A stretch of DNA of 64,000 bases from Mikania micrantha (lineage: Eukaryota; Streptophyta; Magnoliopsida; Asterales; Asteraceae): positions 22,513,764-22,577,763 of the forward strand of contig CM018687.1 in NCBI GenBank assembly GCA_009363875.1. Reading direction: 5' to 3'. A program made the position numbers and the translations under genes. Below are positions 23,708-36,200 of this stretch, in pieces. Each line of letters begins with the position of its first letter. Position 1 is the first letter of the stretch. The notes under the pieces are model-generated. The model was not told the origin of the DNA, ran no database searches, and saw nothing but the letters and a program-made list of their open reading frames with translations.

Positions 23708-26055
23708 TGTCACACCCTGAGCCGACGGGGTTGGATCGAAGTCCCCGTCGGGTGGAAGGTTCTCGAGGCGCGATATCGTGAGTGATAATCATGATGATCA
23801 GATTGTTTACATAGCATCAATGTTAAGAATAACTAAAGCACATTAAGCATCAAACTAAGATTACAAAGTTAAATTACATTTGATAATGTTCAGTAATTTA
23901 ACCAGATAATCCTATCATTAGCATCAAGTGTTTTCTATCTTGCATCGAGACAAGATATCAAAATAGCTTTATAGCGATCCTCAAAATCTGTGCTTTTCAA
24001 AATATACTAGATCCTCTAACTGGGCATCCTAGTATGCATCTCTTAGCCTTAGCTTAATCCTGTACGTCACCTGAGAAAGCATGTAAGAAAACAAAGTCAA
24101 CACAATGGTTGGTGAGTTCATGTAGTTTTAGTATTTGTAAAATAGCTTTTGCAAACCTCTTCGGTAAAACCTTAACTTCATTAACACCACTGTATTATCC
24201 AACTCAGTATGCTTATATATAGGGCATACCCCTGAGTCGAGCCTACGACCCGCCCAGACGCCATCCCACCACATACTAAGTTGCATAGTACATTGCTATT
24301 AATGATAATTAAGCATTTTACCTACCATTCGATTCATTCTTCATCATAGCTTTAGTTTACTGTTTCAAAGTTTACAAGTCTATAGCATTTGTATGTATTA
24401 GCTTCAATATTAGTTTAACAAACATCGTGTATAAAAGTTTATGATATTGACCCAAAAGCATTCATGCATCCCCTCGGTAACAACCTTAATCTCATTAACA
24501 CGACTGTATTATCCAACTCAGTATGCTTATATATAGGGCATACCTTCGTGTAGGCTCAAGAACCATTCGATTTCGTTGAGAAATGAGTGAGTTATGTGGA
24601 TTTGAAGTTCAAAAATGGTGAGAAGCTTCAAAACCGGATTTAGGGTTTTTAGAAAGAGATGGAGATGAGAAAATGAGTTGGTTGAACTCATTAAGGGTAT
24701 TTATACCCCGAGTGAGTTCGGGTTCGTTTTTGTAGCTCGGTTCGCGTTTTCGTTACGTTTCCGGAACGTAACGCGCGTATTTTACGCTTTTTAAATAAAA
24801 AGATTATTTTAGGATGTTTAAAAAATACAATTATTGTTAGAAATTATTTTAAATATCGTTGTATTGATTTATTTATCGAATCTTTATTATTTTTACGCGT
24901 TTAGTTAATTTGTTCACGATTTCTTAAATTAATTTTTTTTTTGTTTAATCTCATTCATGATGAGTTTCAAAATTGTAAAACAGAAAATACTATATTTTCT
25001 TAATTTATTATCGTTCGCATCGTTTTCGTTTTCGTTTTCGTTTCGTCAGAAAACATCACTTACGCTCGTTTTCGTACAGAGCGCTAACTCTACGAACACG
25101 ATCGTACGTTCCACTTTCTGATTTTGTTCTCTACTTTCCAGTCATCATTTCAGATCGTTAAACTTTCAGATCTATTCGTACAGATCGTCACCTGTACGAA
25201 TAATTCATCGGTTTAGCATTCTGTAAAAGCAACTGTTATAGCTTTGTTCTGATTATCCTTGCATACGTTTAGACATACTAGCATCAAGTCAAGCATTCGT
25301 GTACCTGTTCAGTGTTGTCTGATGTGTTTCTGATTGTTAAACCATGAGGTTTAAATAAGATTTCAGAACAACTGCGTAATAGCTTCGTGTCAAGTATTAT
25401 GTGTCAATAGCATATGAGTGTTTCACATAGTTTGTGCCGGAGTTATCATTTCAGATCGTTAAACTTTCAGATCTATTCGTACAGATCGTCACCTGTACGA
25501 ATAATTCATCGGTTTAGCATTGTGCCTCCACCACTTTTCAATTGTGCCTCCACCACTTTTCAATTGGACCCCCATGCCTTGCTGCTCTTTAATCTTGGTC
25601 TAGTAATTCTAAGTTGAATACTTTAGTTTGGTTTCTTCTTGGGAGCAATCTGGTCATTTTAGTCGTCTACTTTTGTATCATATCAAAACTGCGTATGCTA
25701 TCATATCGAACACGATCGTACGTTCCACTTTCTGATTTTTTTCTCTACTTTCCAGTCATCATTTCAGATCGTTAAACTTTCAGATCTATTCGTACAGATC
25801 GTCACCTGTACGAATAATTCATCGGTTTAGCATTCTGTAACAGCAACTGTTATAGCTTTGTTCTGATTATCCTTGCATACGTTTAGACATACTAGCATCA
25901 AGTCAAGCATTCGTGTACCTGTTCAGTGTTGTCTGATGTGTTTCTGATTGTTAAACCATGAGGTTTAAATCAGATTTCAGAACAACTGCGTAATAGCTTC
26001 GTGTCAAGTATTATGTGTCAATAGCATATAAGTGTTTCACATAGTTTGTGTTACA
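23708..26055 (-). mobile_element. 5' LTR of the Gypsy element, deleted and rearranged
   Basis: It matches 16893-17727 and then jumps to about 20597. The jump is at a shared ATACC and removes roughly 2.9 kb, including both repeat arrays. After 25437 a short LTR segment is repeated, then about 150 bp of inverted flanking DNA is inserted (about 25544-25692), and LTR sequence resumes (about 25700-26055), ending TTTGTGTTACA with part of the terminal U3 lost. Confidence 0.75.
25544..25692. repeat. Inverted copy of flanking DNA 26128-26285 inside the LTR
   Basis: The block from GCCTCCACCACTTTTCAATT to ATATCAAAACTGC is the reverse complement of 26128-26285, with about five visible differences. The word TGTGCCTCCACCACTTTTCA also occurs twice in tandem at 25520-25560. 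Together the two copies bracket about 440 bp that holds the LTR tip. Confidence 0.8.
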
Positions 26056-27213
26056 GTAAATCCAAACACCAATTCGTATGCTGCATTTATTCTGATTAAA
26101 TCAACTAATTATTCTAATTATTTTAAATAGCATAAGCAGTTTTGATATGATACAAAAGTAGACGACTAAAATGACCAGATTGCTCCCAAGAAGAAACCAA
26201 ACTAAAGTGATCAACTTAGAATTACTAGACCAAGATTGAAGAGCAGCAAGGCATGGGGTCCAATTGAAAAGTGGTGGAGGCATAATTGAATCGAACCAGC
26301 CCTCTTTAAAGGTGAATTCCGAGTTTTTGAAATTTGAATTTGGAGCCATATCTTCAATTTTGGTGTATGAAGGTTTCAGGAACCATGTGTCCAAGACAAT
26401 TCAGCCTCCCTTTTTCATCTTCGAGCTTGCTTCAGAGTTATTCAAAGGTTGAAAATCGCATCTGGTTGAAAATAATTCCGATAATGGAAACAAAAGTCAT
26501 ACAGAGGGCGTTAAGGTGTGTGACGATTTCTTATTTTGGGGTGTAGAAGACGAAGATGGCAAAGTTTGGTGAGGGAGAGGGTAAAGTAGGGTAATGATCG
26601 GTTGTTAACCTACCTTAATTGAGAAAACCCGATTAACTCTGACAAGAACAAGCCAAATCTTTGGTTTTTCGTTTTCATGATCTTTATTATACATGTACAA
26701 GACTGTGTTATTTTATGTGTTTTGGAAAATTCATTACCGTTTGAGATTTAAAGCAAGTGTAAGTTTGTGTTACATTGTAAATATTTATTTACTCGACCAC
26801 TTACCCTTACATAAGAGCTCAAACGGTGATGACTTTGCATAAACACATAAAATAACATATTCTCGTACATGTATAATAAATATTATGAAAATGAAAAACC
26901 AAAGATTTGGTTTGATCTTGTCAGAGTTAATCGGGTTTCCTCAATTAAGATGGGTTCTTATTTGAGCTCAATCCTACATACATATTTCTGGTTAAAAGGG
27001 TCAGGTTCAGGTTAATCTATAAAAATTCGAGTTGGTGGGTCTTACCCGATTGTCAGGTTCATGTCGGTGTTAATTTTTTAAGGTTCGAATTAGGTTGAAC
27101 TCACGCGTTCCAACCCTACCCATTCAACATCAAGTATACAAAGGGATTGATGTTGAAAAGTTAAAGACCACTTGACCCTTTGTGAAGTTGTGAAGATCAT
27201 CGTCAGAACTCCC
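26056..27213. other. Region upstream of GrpE
   Basis: Contains the source of the inverted copy (26128-26285) and a MITE (26614-26949). The rest has no recognised gene. The GrpE promoter must lie here, or partly within the MITE-bearing stretch. No convincing TATA box was identified close to 27214. Confidence 0.4.
26614..26949. mobile_element. MITE with about 90-bp terminal inverted repeats
   Basis: Left end CTTAATTGAGAAAACCCG and right end CGGGTTTCCTCAATTAAG. The arms share the words CCAAATCTTTGGTTTTTC and TTATTATACATGTAC in inverted form. No clear target duplication. It lies about 265 bp upstream of the GrpE start codon. Confidence 0.7.
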
Positions 27214-30200
27214 ATGGCTGCTCTTCCTCTTTCCAATCTGTGCACTTCCACTCCCACTACCTCTCACACATCTCTTCTCAAACCCCCCCACAAGACACTA
27301 TCTTTTCAGTTCCAATCGCACACCTGTAAATCCCTTTCTGCACCCCACCCCTTCAAATTCTTCAGTACAGCCGCTAAGGATACGACTCTTGAGGTAAATT
27401 GTTCATATTCTTCTTCGAATTCCTTCTGGTTTGAAGTTATTGTGGGTTCTTTTCTTCGATTTTGATCATCTTGATGATTTTGTTTTAATTTTTCTAGATT
27501 TTCATCAAATTTAGGGTTTGAACTACAGGGATTTTGTTTTAGGTGGATACTGAATCAAAGTTATCATGTTTAATCTCAAATCAAGCACTCGTTTTGCTAT
27601 GCGGTATCCTTAGATGATTGTTTGGTCATGATTAGACTAAAATGTGTGATTGTGGATAACCAATTTTGCTTATAGGTTATATGCTTTTTAAACTTTTATA
27701 TGCTTATGTACTCATGGATGAAAAACATGCGCTTCTCCATTACATTGGTTGGGATTACAACAACAAACGTGACTGGTAAAATCCCACTTAGAGTGGGGTT
27801 TGGAGGAAAGAAAAAGACATACCTTACCCCTGTTTACAAGTAGAATAAGGAGGCAGCTTCGCTAGAGTCCCCCGGCTCAAAAGATTTTTTTTTTTTTTAC
27901 AATATTATGAAACACCACATATAACCACATCCAGAAGCATAAAGTATAAACATGAGGCACCACACAATAAACGAAAACAAGTAAGAAGTTATGTAAATCA
28001 CGTTGTGAAATGTAAGAAGTTGGCTGACATTTGGTTTTCCATCACAACAAATTTAGTGACTTAGGGCTGCAAAACAGGTGTAGTCATGTTTCGCTGGTTA
28101 AAGACGACGTGATTAGCACAAGTGTCAAACATGAAAACGGCTCGTTTGACTACTTTATCTTATGTATGTAATTTATTGGGATATTATCATATATCCTCTT
28201 ATTAAACATCCAAATTACATATATCCCCAATGTTAAACTAAAATTACAAATATCCTCATGTTCCAAAATTGCCTCTTAGTAAGGAGAAATATGTAAATTG
28301 TTTTTAGTTAGTTCATTAAGGGTAAAATAGGAAATATATAATTTGTTTTTTTAATGAAATGGATAAATATGCAATATATTTGGTTTAGAAAAGGAAAATA
28401 TGTAATTTAGTTTTATGATTGGGTAAATATGTAATAAATGGTTTTAGTAAGGGGATATATTTAATGGGCCCCAATTTATTTTGTGCCTTATGTCTCAACT
28501 AAAAGATATAATGGAGTCTAGTCTTTTAATTTTTATTATTTATATGAAAGTATAAAATTACGAAGTGAATATTTTATCAAACAAGTTTAATTATATCATA
28601 AACAGACCAGGAATTGGCAGCCCTTTACATACAGTACTAGATCATATAATTAGATAGCAAATAGAAGACATGTACTAATGATACCTTAAAAGAACTAACT
28701 TTTTCTAATCAAAGCGAACTATAACATAATTCATGTTCTATTTTTTAGTATTTTAAAATATTGGAACTTTTCTTAATATATTGCTATTGGATAGATATGT
28801 CATGCTTGTTGGTTTAATCTTGATGGGTCGGGTTACGGGTTAGCAGAGTTTTAATTTAATCACCTGTTTTTGAGTGTTTAACTAGATCATGGGTAGGTTT
28901 CTAGTTATGCAAGTAATGGGCTAAGTTGTAGGAGTAATGGGTCAAAACATGGGAACATGGTTCACGTATGCATGCGTATTTATTTAATTAAGGTTTTGAA
29001 TTGAATGAATGAATGAGCAAGAATTAGAAAGCAAGATACAAACCTTCAATTCGTAACTTTGTGTGAGTTTGAAGTGTGTGTTTAAAGGGGCCTGAACCAA
29101 CCACAATTGCCAACAAACGTGAATGGATAACTATGTTAGAAGACTCACATCTGTTAGTTGATTTTAATAAACATTTTGAATGCTAATTTTAGTGTCTTCC
29201 TAACATTAGAATAATGTTATGCACTTATGTTTGTAAAGCATGGATCTTTGTAAATGTAAGGCCTAGGGCCAAAGATACATGTATTAATCATATCCTTCAG
29301 AATATTAGTATGTTCCACTAGCGAGCCAAACAAAAAAGCTAGAATCTAACCTTTGATTTCAGCCCATATCAAATTTTGTTCACAATGGACATGGATTTAG
29401 TCATGGTTTAAAAAAACGGACTGAGGCGGCGCCTCGCTAAGTAGCACAGATACGGGTACGGGATGGGGGTACGGGGACAATAAGGAAACGGGAAACGACA
29501 AAAATCAAAAATTCAAGATACGGGTACGGCAATGGCACGGCAATAAATGATTATAAAAAAATAAATATACATTAAAAAATTTTTAAAGTAGATATATATT
29601 AATGTAAACTTTAAAGTCTAAATTCCAAAATATATAAATTATTTTTATAATTATGTGTAATTTAAGTTTTCAATTAACTAGTTAATAATATTATACGATC
29701 CCTTTATTCCATTGCGTCTGATCAAACGAGATAAGATTCCCACATGCCACGGCACGTTCTTCAATGGTGACCAAAAGTCCAAAACCACCATTCAATTCAC
29801 GGCGAGTCGGCGACTACCATTTTCCGATCAAGCTCACACATAACCTAATTTATCAATACGGAATCTATGCTACTTACAATGGAAATTGCAGAAGCCTACG
29901 CACGTTTTGAAAGGTTTTTAAATAAAACCCTAAATTTAATTTGAAACGGCCCAGAAACGGGACGGAAACTTGGACCGAAACGTCTCCGGTAGGTGGATAC
30001 GTTTCCCCGACAATTCCCCGGCGTTTTCGCTTCCAAAATGCTTCCGAAGCTGGTACGCAGCCTCCCTGGACGTTTCCGTGCTTCCGAGGCGCCTCGAGGC
30101 GAAACGGAGGAAAAACGTTTTTGAGGCGGCGCCTCACAAGATCTAAAGAAATTCACGCCTCACTGGGCCGAGGCGGTCTATATGGGTTGCTGATGCTTTA

Positions 30201-33200
30201 TACTTCTAAACATTCCATGTCTTTTTGTGTTTTATAGACTCTGTCCTTTTTATGTTTATTGAATGATGTTAATCTTAGTTATAAAAGTTCTTTAATTGAT
30301 GTTTAGTATTTTTTTGATATATATATTATAAAAATATTTATTTATTTACTACCGCCTCGGACTTACGTCTCGTTTCGCCTTGAGGCGTACTCCTCGTGAG
30401 GCAGAGTGAAAACGCCTCGAGGCGCGATCCCGTTCTTTTAAACCTTGGATTTAGTGTAAAAATCAATAATTTAATCGTTGTAAAGTTTCTGTCAATGTTG
30501 GAGATGAATATGTAGTCTGTTTGGCATTATACTAGTTAATTACTTTATTACACACACACATATAGGGTTAGATCAAATGAAAAGTCTATTTTGCTTAGGA
30601 AGGCTAAAAAAGATTTCTAAAATTACCGAAACCGACCTAAACTAAATCCGATTGAACTCATTTTGACGACATTGGAACTGTCTCATCAAACTCTACAATA
30701 TTAACTTTTATGTTTTAGCTTTAACAACTAGCTTTAAAGTTTAGGTTTAGGGTTTTGTTTTTGGCTTTTAGGTTCTATCTTTAGGTTTATGTTTTTTTTT
30801 TTTTTTTTTTTTTTTAAAGTTTTGGTTTTAGAATTAGAGGTTTATTGTTTGGGGTTTAGAGTTTAAGGCTTAGGGTTCGACAAGCCGGTTCTAATGATGC
30901 AAAAATGAGCTCAAATGGAGTTTGTTTGGGTCGGTTTTCAAGTTTTTAAAAATCCTTTTTAGCCTTCTTAGGCAAAATGAACTTTTTTAGGGGAACCTTC
31001 CCCTATACATATATATCAAGTATGGGATGCATTCAAATGAGAACCTACAAATTGTAGAGAACTAAAAACAACCATTTAGACCACTCCCATTTAAAACCAA
31101 CCAAGCTAAACTATTCATTAAAAAAATAATCTCTCTCTTTCATACATACTATCAACCAAACTTAATTTTTTTCACTCTTATTCACAATCAACCCAAAAAA
31201 ATAATTCTAACCAATTAAAATTTGCCATGTGGCAATTGAAATTCAAAATAATAATAATAAACACCCGACCAATAGTTGGACAGGCAATCAAGTTGTCCAT
31301 TTTTGTGAATTAATTTTTTTTTAATTGCTTCCACCAAACAACCAAGAAAAAAGGTTGTGAATGGGTGTGGTCTTATAGCCACATTATTTTTAAGGGTATA
31401 AAAGTAATTTCCCTTTAAAGTATAAGGAAATTACTTTTATTTATACCTTTTAAACATGTGACTAGAAATGGTTCCTTTAGCTCTTACCTAATATTGATTC
31501 TCAATTAAAACTTGCCATGTGGCAATCGAAATTCAAAATAATAATAAAAAACACCTAACCAATATAGTTGGTCAAGCAATCAAGTTGTCCTTTTTTGTGA
31601 ATTATTATTTTTTTAACTGCTTCTACCAGACAACCAAGAAAAAAGGTTGTGAATGGGTGTGGTCTTAATGTCTTATAGCCACATGATTTTATGGGTATAA
31701 AAGTAATTTTCTTTGAAAGTATAAGGAAATTACTTTTATTTATACCCTTTAAACATGTGACCAAAAATGGTTCCTTTAGTTCTCAACTAATATTGGTTCT
31801 CAATTGATCATCCCTCTACCAAGTATATCGTCATATTTAACACATTTGTTCTTTTTCTCCTGGGTAGACGAGTGAAGACGAGGCTCAATTAGATGATCTT
31901 GAAGTATCCGAAAGGGATACAGAAGAAGAGAGTATATCGACCATTAAGTCCCTGCTACAACTTTACAAAGAAGCCATCCTCAATAATGATGACACATCTA
32001 TATCTGAAATTGAGGCTACATTATCTCATTTAGAAAATGAGAAAAACAAATTATTTGGGCAGGTCACCGTTTTGTCTGAAGAGGCTATTTCTGGGAAGGA
32101 AAGATATATCCGGTTGCAAGCGGATTTTGAAAATTTTAGAAAAAGGTCGGAGAAGGAGAGGCTTAGTATAAGAAGTAATGCCCAAGGGGAAGTGATTGAG
32201 AGTCTTTTACCCATGGTTGATAATTTTGAGAGAGCAAAGCAACAATTGAAGCTAGAAACAGAGCAAGAGAAAAAGATTGATGCAAGTTATCAGGGGATTT
32301 ATAAACAATTTGTTGAAATAATGAGGAGCTTAAATGTGGCTGTTGTACCAACAGTTGGAAAACCATTTGATCCTTCAGTAAGTTTAACTGTTTCTTTTAT
32401 GGTTATTTTGTTTCTTTCAAATTTCAATGCACTTAGAGTGGCAGAATAAGCTGGCCAGGTGGGTTGATATTAGGTCAAAACCAGTAAATTTGAGTGATTT
32501 GCTATCTTTTTGACTAGTTTGCTTTTAACTAATATAACCCATTGAAGATAAAATATATCTGAATTGGCTCATTATAAGTAAATAGGTAGACATTGCTACC
32601 TATTAACTGCACCAGTTGCGAATTAAATTTAGTTTTATACATTTAGTTTACTAACAGAAGAGAGAAGTGAACTATTAGTGTACTCAAGTCAGTACTTTTG
32701 TATAACTTAAAAGATTCAAGAGTAAATTGCAAAAATAGTCCATGTGGTTTACACCAAATTGCAGGTTACATCCATTTTCTATATTTTTGCATAAGGCACT
32801 CTGTGGCTTGCATTTGTTGCCACTTGAGTCCTACTGATTAACTCCATTCATTTTATCAGTTATATTCAGGGTTATTTTAGCTTTTTTTACTAACGTACAA
32901 GTTATTCATGCATGGTACAAGTTATTAATACATACAATCAATAAAAATTGTTACAATCTTAATATAAATAATAACAAATATTAAAATGCAAATAAACCCA
33001 CCCCTCTTTATCGAAAGGACACATCTTCATCACCTTCATGGCAATTAACTATCATCAATGCCATTACGACCTCATCCTGTTCACCACCACTGGCTACCAC
33101 TGCACCACCATCATTACCCACAACCACCACTATGAGATCCATCAATTCATTAAGTTTTCTTCCATCACCACCATCCACGAATTCCCACATGTATCCGCTG

Positions 33201-36200
33201 AAATCATCCATGATTAGAAGCATGTATCTGTTCCCTCTTCTTGTGGCTTTTGTTATAGGTCTACACACATCTGCATATACTAACAATACATAAGAGGTCT
33301 TTAGCTCTGATTGTGTTGGGAGAGCACTTCAGGTTTGTTTTCCAAGCATGCATCCATCACATACATGTGTTTGGTGTGTGTGTGTGTGTGATGTGTGGCA
33401 CTCCTTGAACTAAATTCTTGCTAGTGGGTCCTTTGATTCCTCAAAATGTAGATGCATGCCATAGCCAGGCTGGGTCTGCATAGTTTGCTAGCAGGCACAT
33501 CGGGTTCACAATGTCTGTCATTTGTCCAAGACTAATTATGTTGGACTATAGAGTTGGGATGAAATAGACATTTGCTAGGACCCTCTGTCCTCCAGTCTTG
33601 CATTCGAGCATGATTTCACCCTTTCCTTTGATGTCCACACACGAGCCATCTCCAAAGTGCATCTTTCCAACTGTACCTTTGTCATGTACAGCTCTTGGTT
33701 CCCTGACATGTGGTTACTAGCTCCATTCTCAAGGAATCAGCAGTTTTTCTTCCCTGTTTCAAAATGCTTTGATAAGATCTGGATCTTGGTTTTAAAAAGC
33801 TTGAGGTGCTCAAAAGCGGTGAGGTCGCAAAAACTGAGGCGTGAGGCGAGATCTTTACGTATGCGAGTTGCTAATTTAAAAAAAATAATAATAAAAAAAG
33901 CAAACAATAACATACTTTTAGCACTAAAAATAAAGTTCAAACATATAAAAGCATGCTTAAAAAGTCTTAAAAATACAAAAAACAATGCAAAGTCTACTCT
34001 GGCAAATCATCATAACCGAGCATGCCATCATCTTCCTCAACATCGGTCAACCCAATATCTTCTTCCATCTCGTCTTCATCATACAAAGCACGTTTTCTCT
34101 TATCCTTTCTTGATGGACAAGCCTCATCATCACCTCTTCCAGTTCCAGCCTTTGATGATCTAGCTGCATGAAAAGGCTAATGTGCACCCGATGCTTCACT
34201 TACATCCCTCCATGATAAATCTTCCCCGGCAAAAACAAATTCATCATCACTATCTTCACCTTCCATTCTCCCCATCAACCACTCATTGGAATCATCAATG
34301 TCTTCTAACATAATTGGATCGGTGGTTCCCTCCTTTTTAGATTGGTGCTCCAAAGCACGATTGAACTTCACATACATCATCTCATTCAATCTATCTTGTG
34401 CCAATCTATTTCTTTTTTTTGGTGTGAATGTGTTGGAAAACGCCCTAATTTCTCCACAACTTGTAGCACTACAAGTGAGACTTAGAACTCGTATAGCAAA
34501 CTCTTGCAAATCCGGAGCCGAAGCTCCATATGATTCCCACCACTCCGCTAAAAACAACAAAATTTAAGAAGTAATTATATAACATATGTTAAAAATTGGA
34601 AAGAAGTAAAAATCGCTAATCGCTAGTCGGTCGGCGAGGTAGGGACTAGGGATTAATCGAGATTAATCGGGATTAATCGGGATTAATCGGATTGAGATTT
34701 TATATATAAATTTTAAAAATTGTATATATATATATATACAAAACTTTATGTATAAGTTTGCAAATAATCTAAGAGTTTATCAAATTTATTTTATTTTTTT
34801 GATACCTAGCCCATCCATTAATAAAAGCCCATGTTCTTATTTCAAAAAAAAAAGCGAAGCCCATGTTCTTATTTCAAAAAAAAAAAGCGTTTCTCGTCTC
34901 CCGAAGTTCTGAACTACCTCCGACTACCTGCTTCGGCGTTTCCAAGCCCAAATTAGGGTTCCGGCGACTGAAATTGGATCTTTCACAGCGTCTTTCTTGT
35001 CAATCGAAGTAGGAATCGTCGTTCTCAACGAAGATCGAAGGTCTGTTTTCCATTTTCCTCTCGTTTTCGCCGGAAATCGGCCGTTTTTTGTCCGATTGGT
35101 GGCCGATTGGTGGCCGATTAGGACCGATCAGAACCGATTAGGTCCGATTTTGACCGTCGTTGACCGACTAGCGATTAATTGGCCGATTTGAGAAAAATTA
35201 GTCGGGAACACCCCGATTAGCGCCTAATGCCGATTAATCGGCCGAGGAATCGCGATTTTTACAACCATGGAAAGAAGTGTGCATTTGTAACTTACCAAGA
35301 TTTTTTTTTGACCTTTGCCTAATTGCCGTGGGTAAATCGAAACCCCCTTGCGCATTTTGATATTTAGTTAGCTGCCCATTGATCTGTTGGACTAATATTG
35401 TAATATTAAAGAGTTAAAGCGTTTATTATAACCTGTGTGGGAGAAGTGAACCTGTGTGGGAGTGATTAGAGCCTGTGTGGGAGTTAATCAGAACCTGTGT
35501 GGGAGTTAATCAGAACCTGTGTGGGAGTGTTAAGTACCTGTGTGGGCTGATTTGCTAAGAGAGATATTGAAAAAGTGTGAATCAAAAGAAATTATGGCAG
35601 AAGGGGCAATTGTGCAGGCTAGAGAACAGTCAAGCATCTCTCTTCAATGTCCAAAGCTGACATCCACAAACTATACAACATGGGCGATTTTGGTTGAATC
35701 GATCTTGCAAGTGAATGAGTTGCATGAAGCCATTGATCCAATAACAGGGGTAACAGTCGATCAAAAGAAAAAGTTCACCACACGAGCATTTATTCTCCAA
35801 TCTTTACCTGAAGATATATTGCTACAAGTAACAAAACATACCGAGGCTAGAGATGTGTGGGAGTCAATTCGGGTTCGTTTTCTTGGAGCGGATCGGGTAC
35901 AAAAGGCAAGACTTCAAACACTTAGAACCGAATTGGAGAAGCTTCACATGGGAGAAAGTGAGTCAATAGAGGAATTTTCGGGAAAGATATTGACGGTGGT
36001 AGCCAAGTTTAAAGAACTTGGTTCATCAATCGAAGACGAAGTTGTGGTGAGAAAGTTAGTGCGGTTCCGACAAAATTCATGGCTATTGTTGCTGCTATCG
36101 AACAATTTGCTGATTTGAATGATATGCTATTTGAAGAAGCTGTGGGTCGGTTAAAAGCTTATGAGGAGAGAGTTAAAGTGAATAATGTTCATGATCAAGA

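Larger units (their letters stand above)
16893..26055 (-). mobile_element. Decayed Gypsy element with very long LTRs and gag remnant
   Basis: Minus-strand order: rearranged 5' LTR (26055-23708), primer site, gag (23536-22668), degenerate polyprotein end, polypurine tract, 3' LTR (21538-16893). The internal part is only about 2.2 kb, so nearly all of pol is missing. The bases flanking the outer ends (GGCTG left, GTAAA right) do not match, consistent with the right end having been rearranged after insertion. Confidence 0.8.
27394..31867 (+). other. GrpE intron 1 (4474 bp)
   Basis: Starts GTAAAT after GAG and ends TGGGTAG before ACG. It contains a SINE-like element, three inverted-repeat elements and a tandem duplication, listed separately. 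A long T run lies at about 30792-30816. No exon was recognised inside. Confidence 0.85.

Noticed and set aside
29874..30237. Overlapping ORFs on both strands in GrpE intron 1
   Set aside because: They come from the GC-rich part of a non-autonomous hAT element. No transposase motifs.
31555..31764. 69-codon minus ORF upstream of GrpE exon 2
   Set aside because: It lies within a tandemly duplicated intronic block, and the other copy does not keep the frame.
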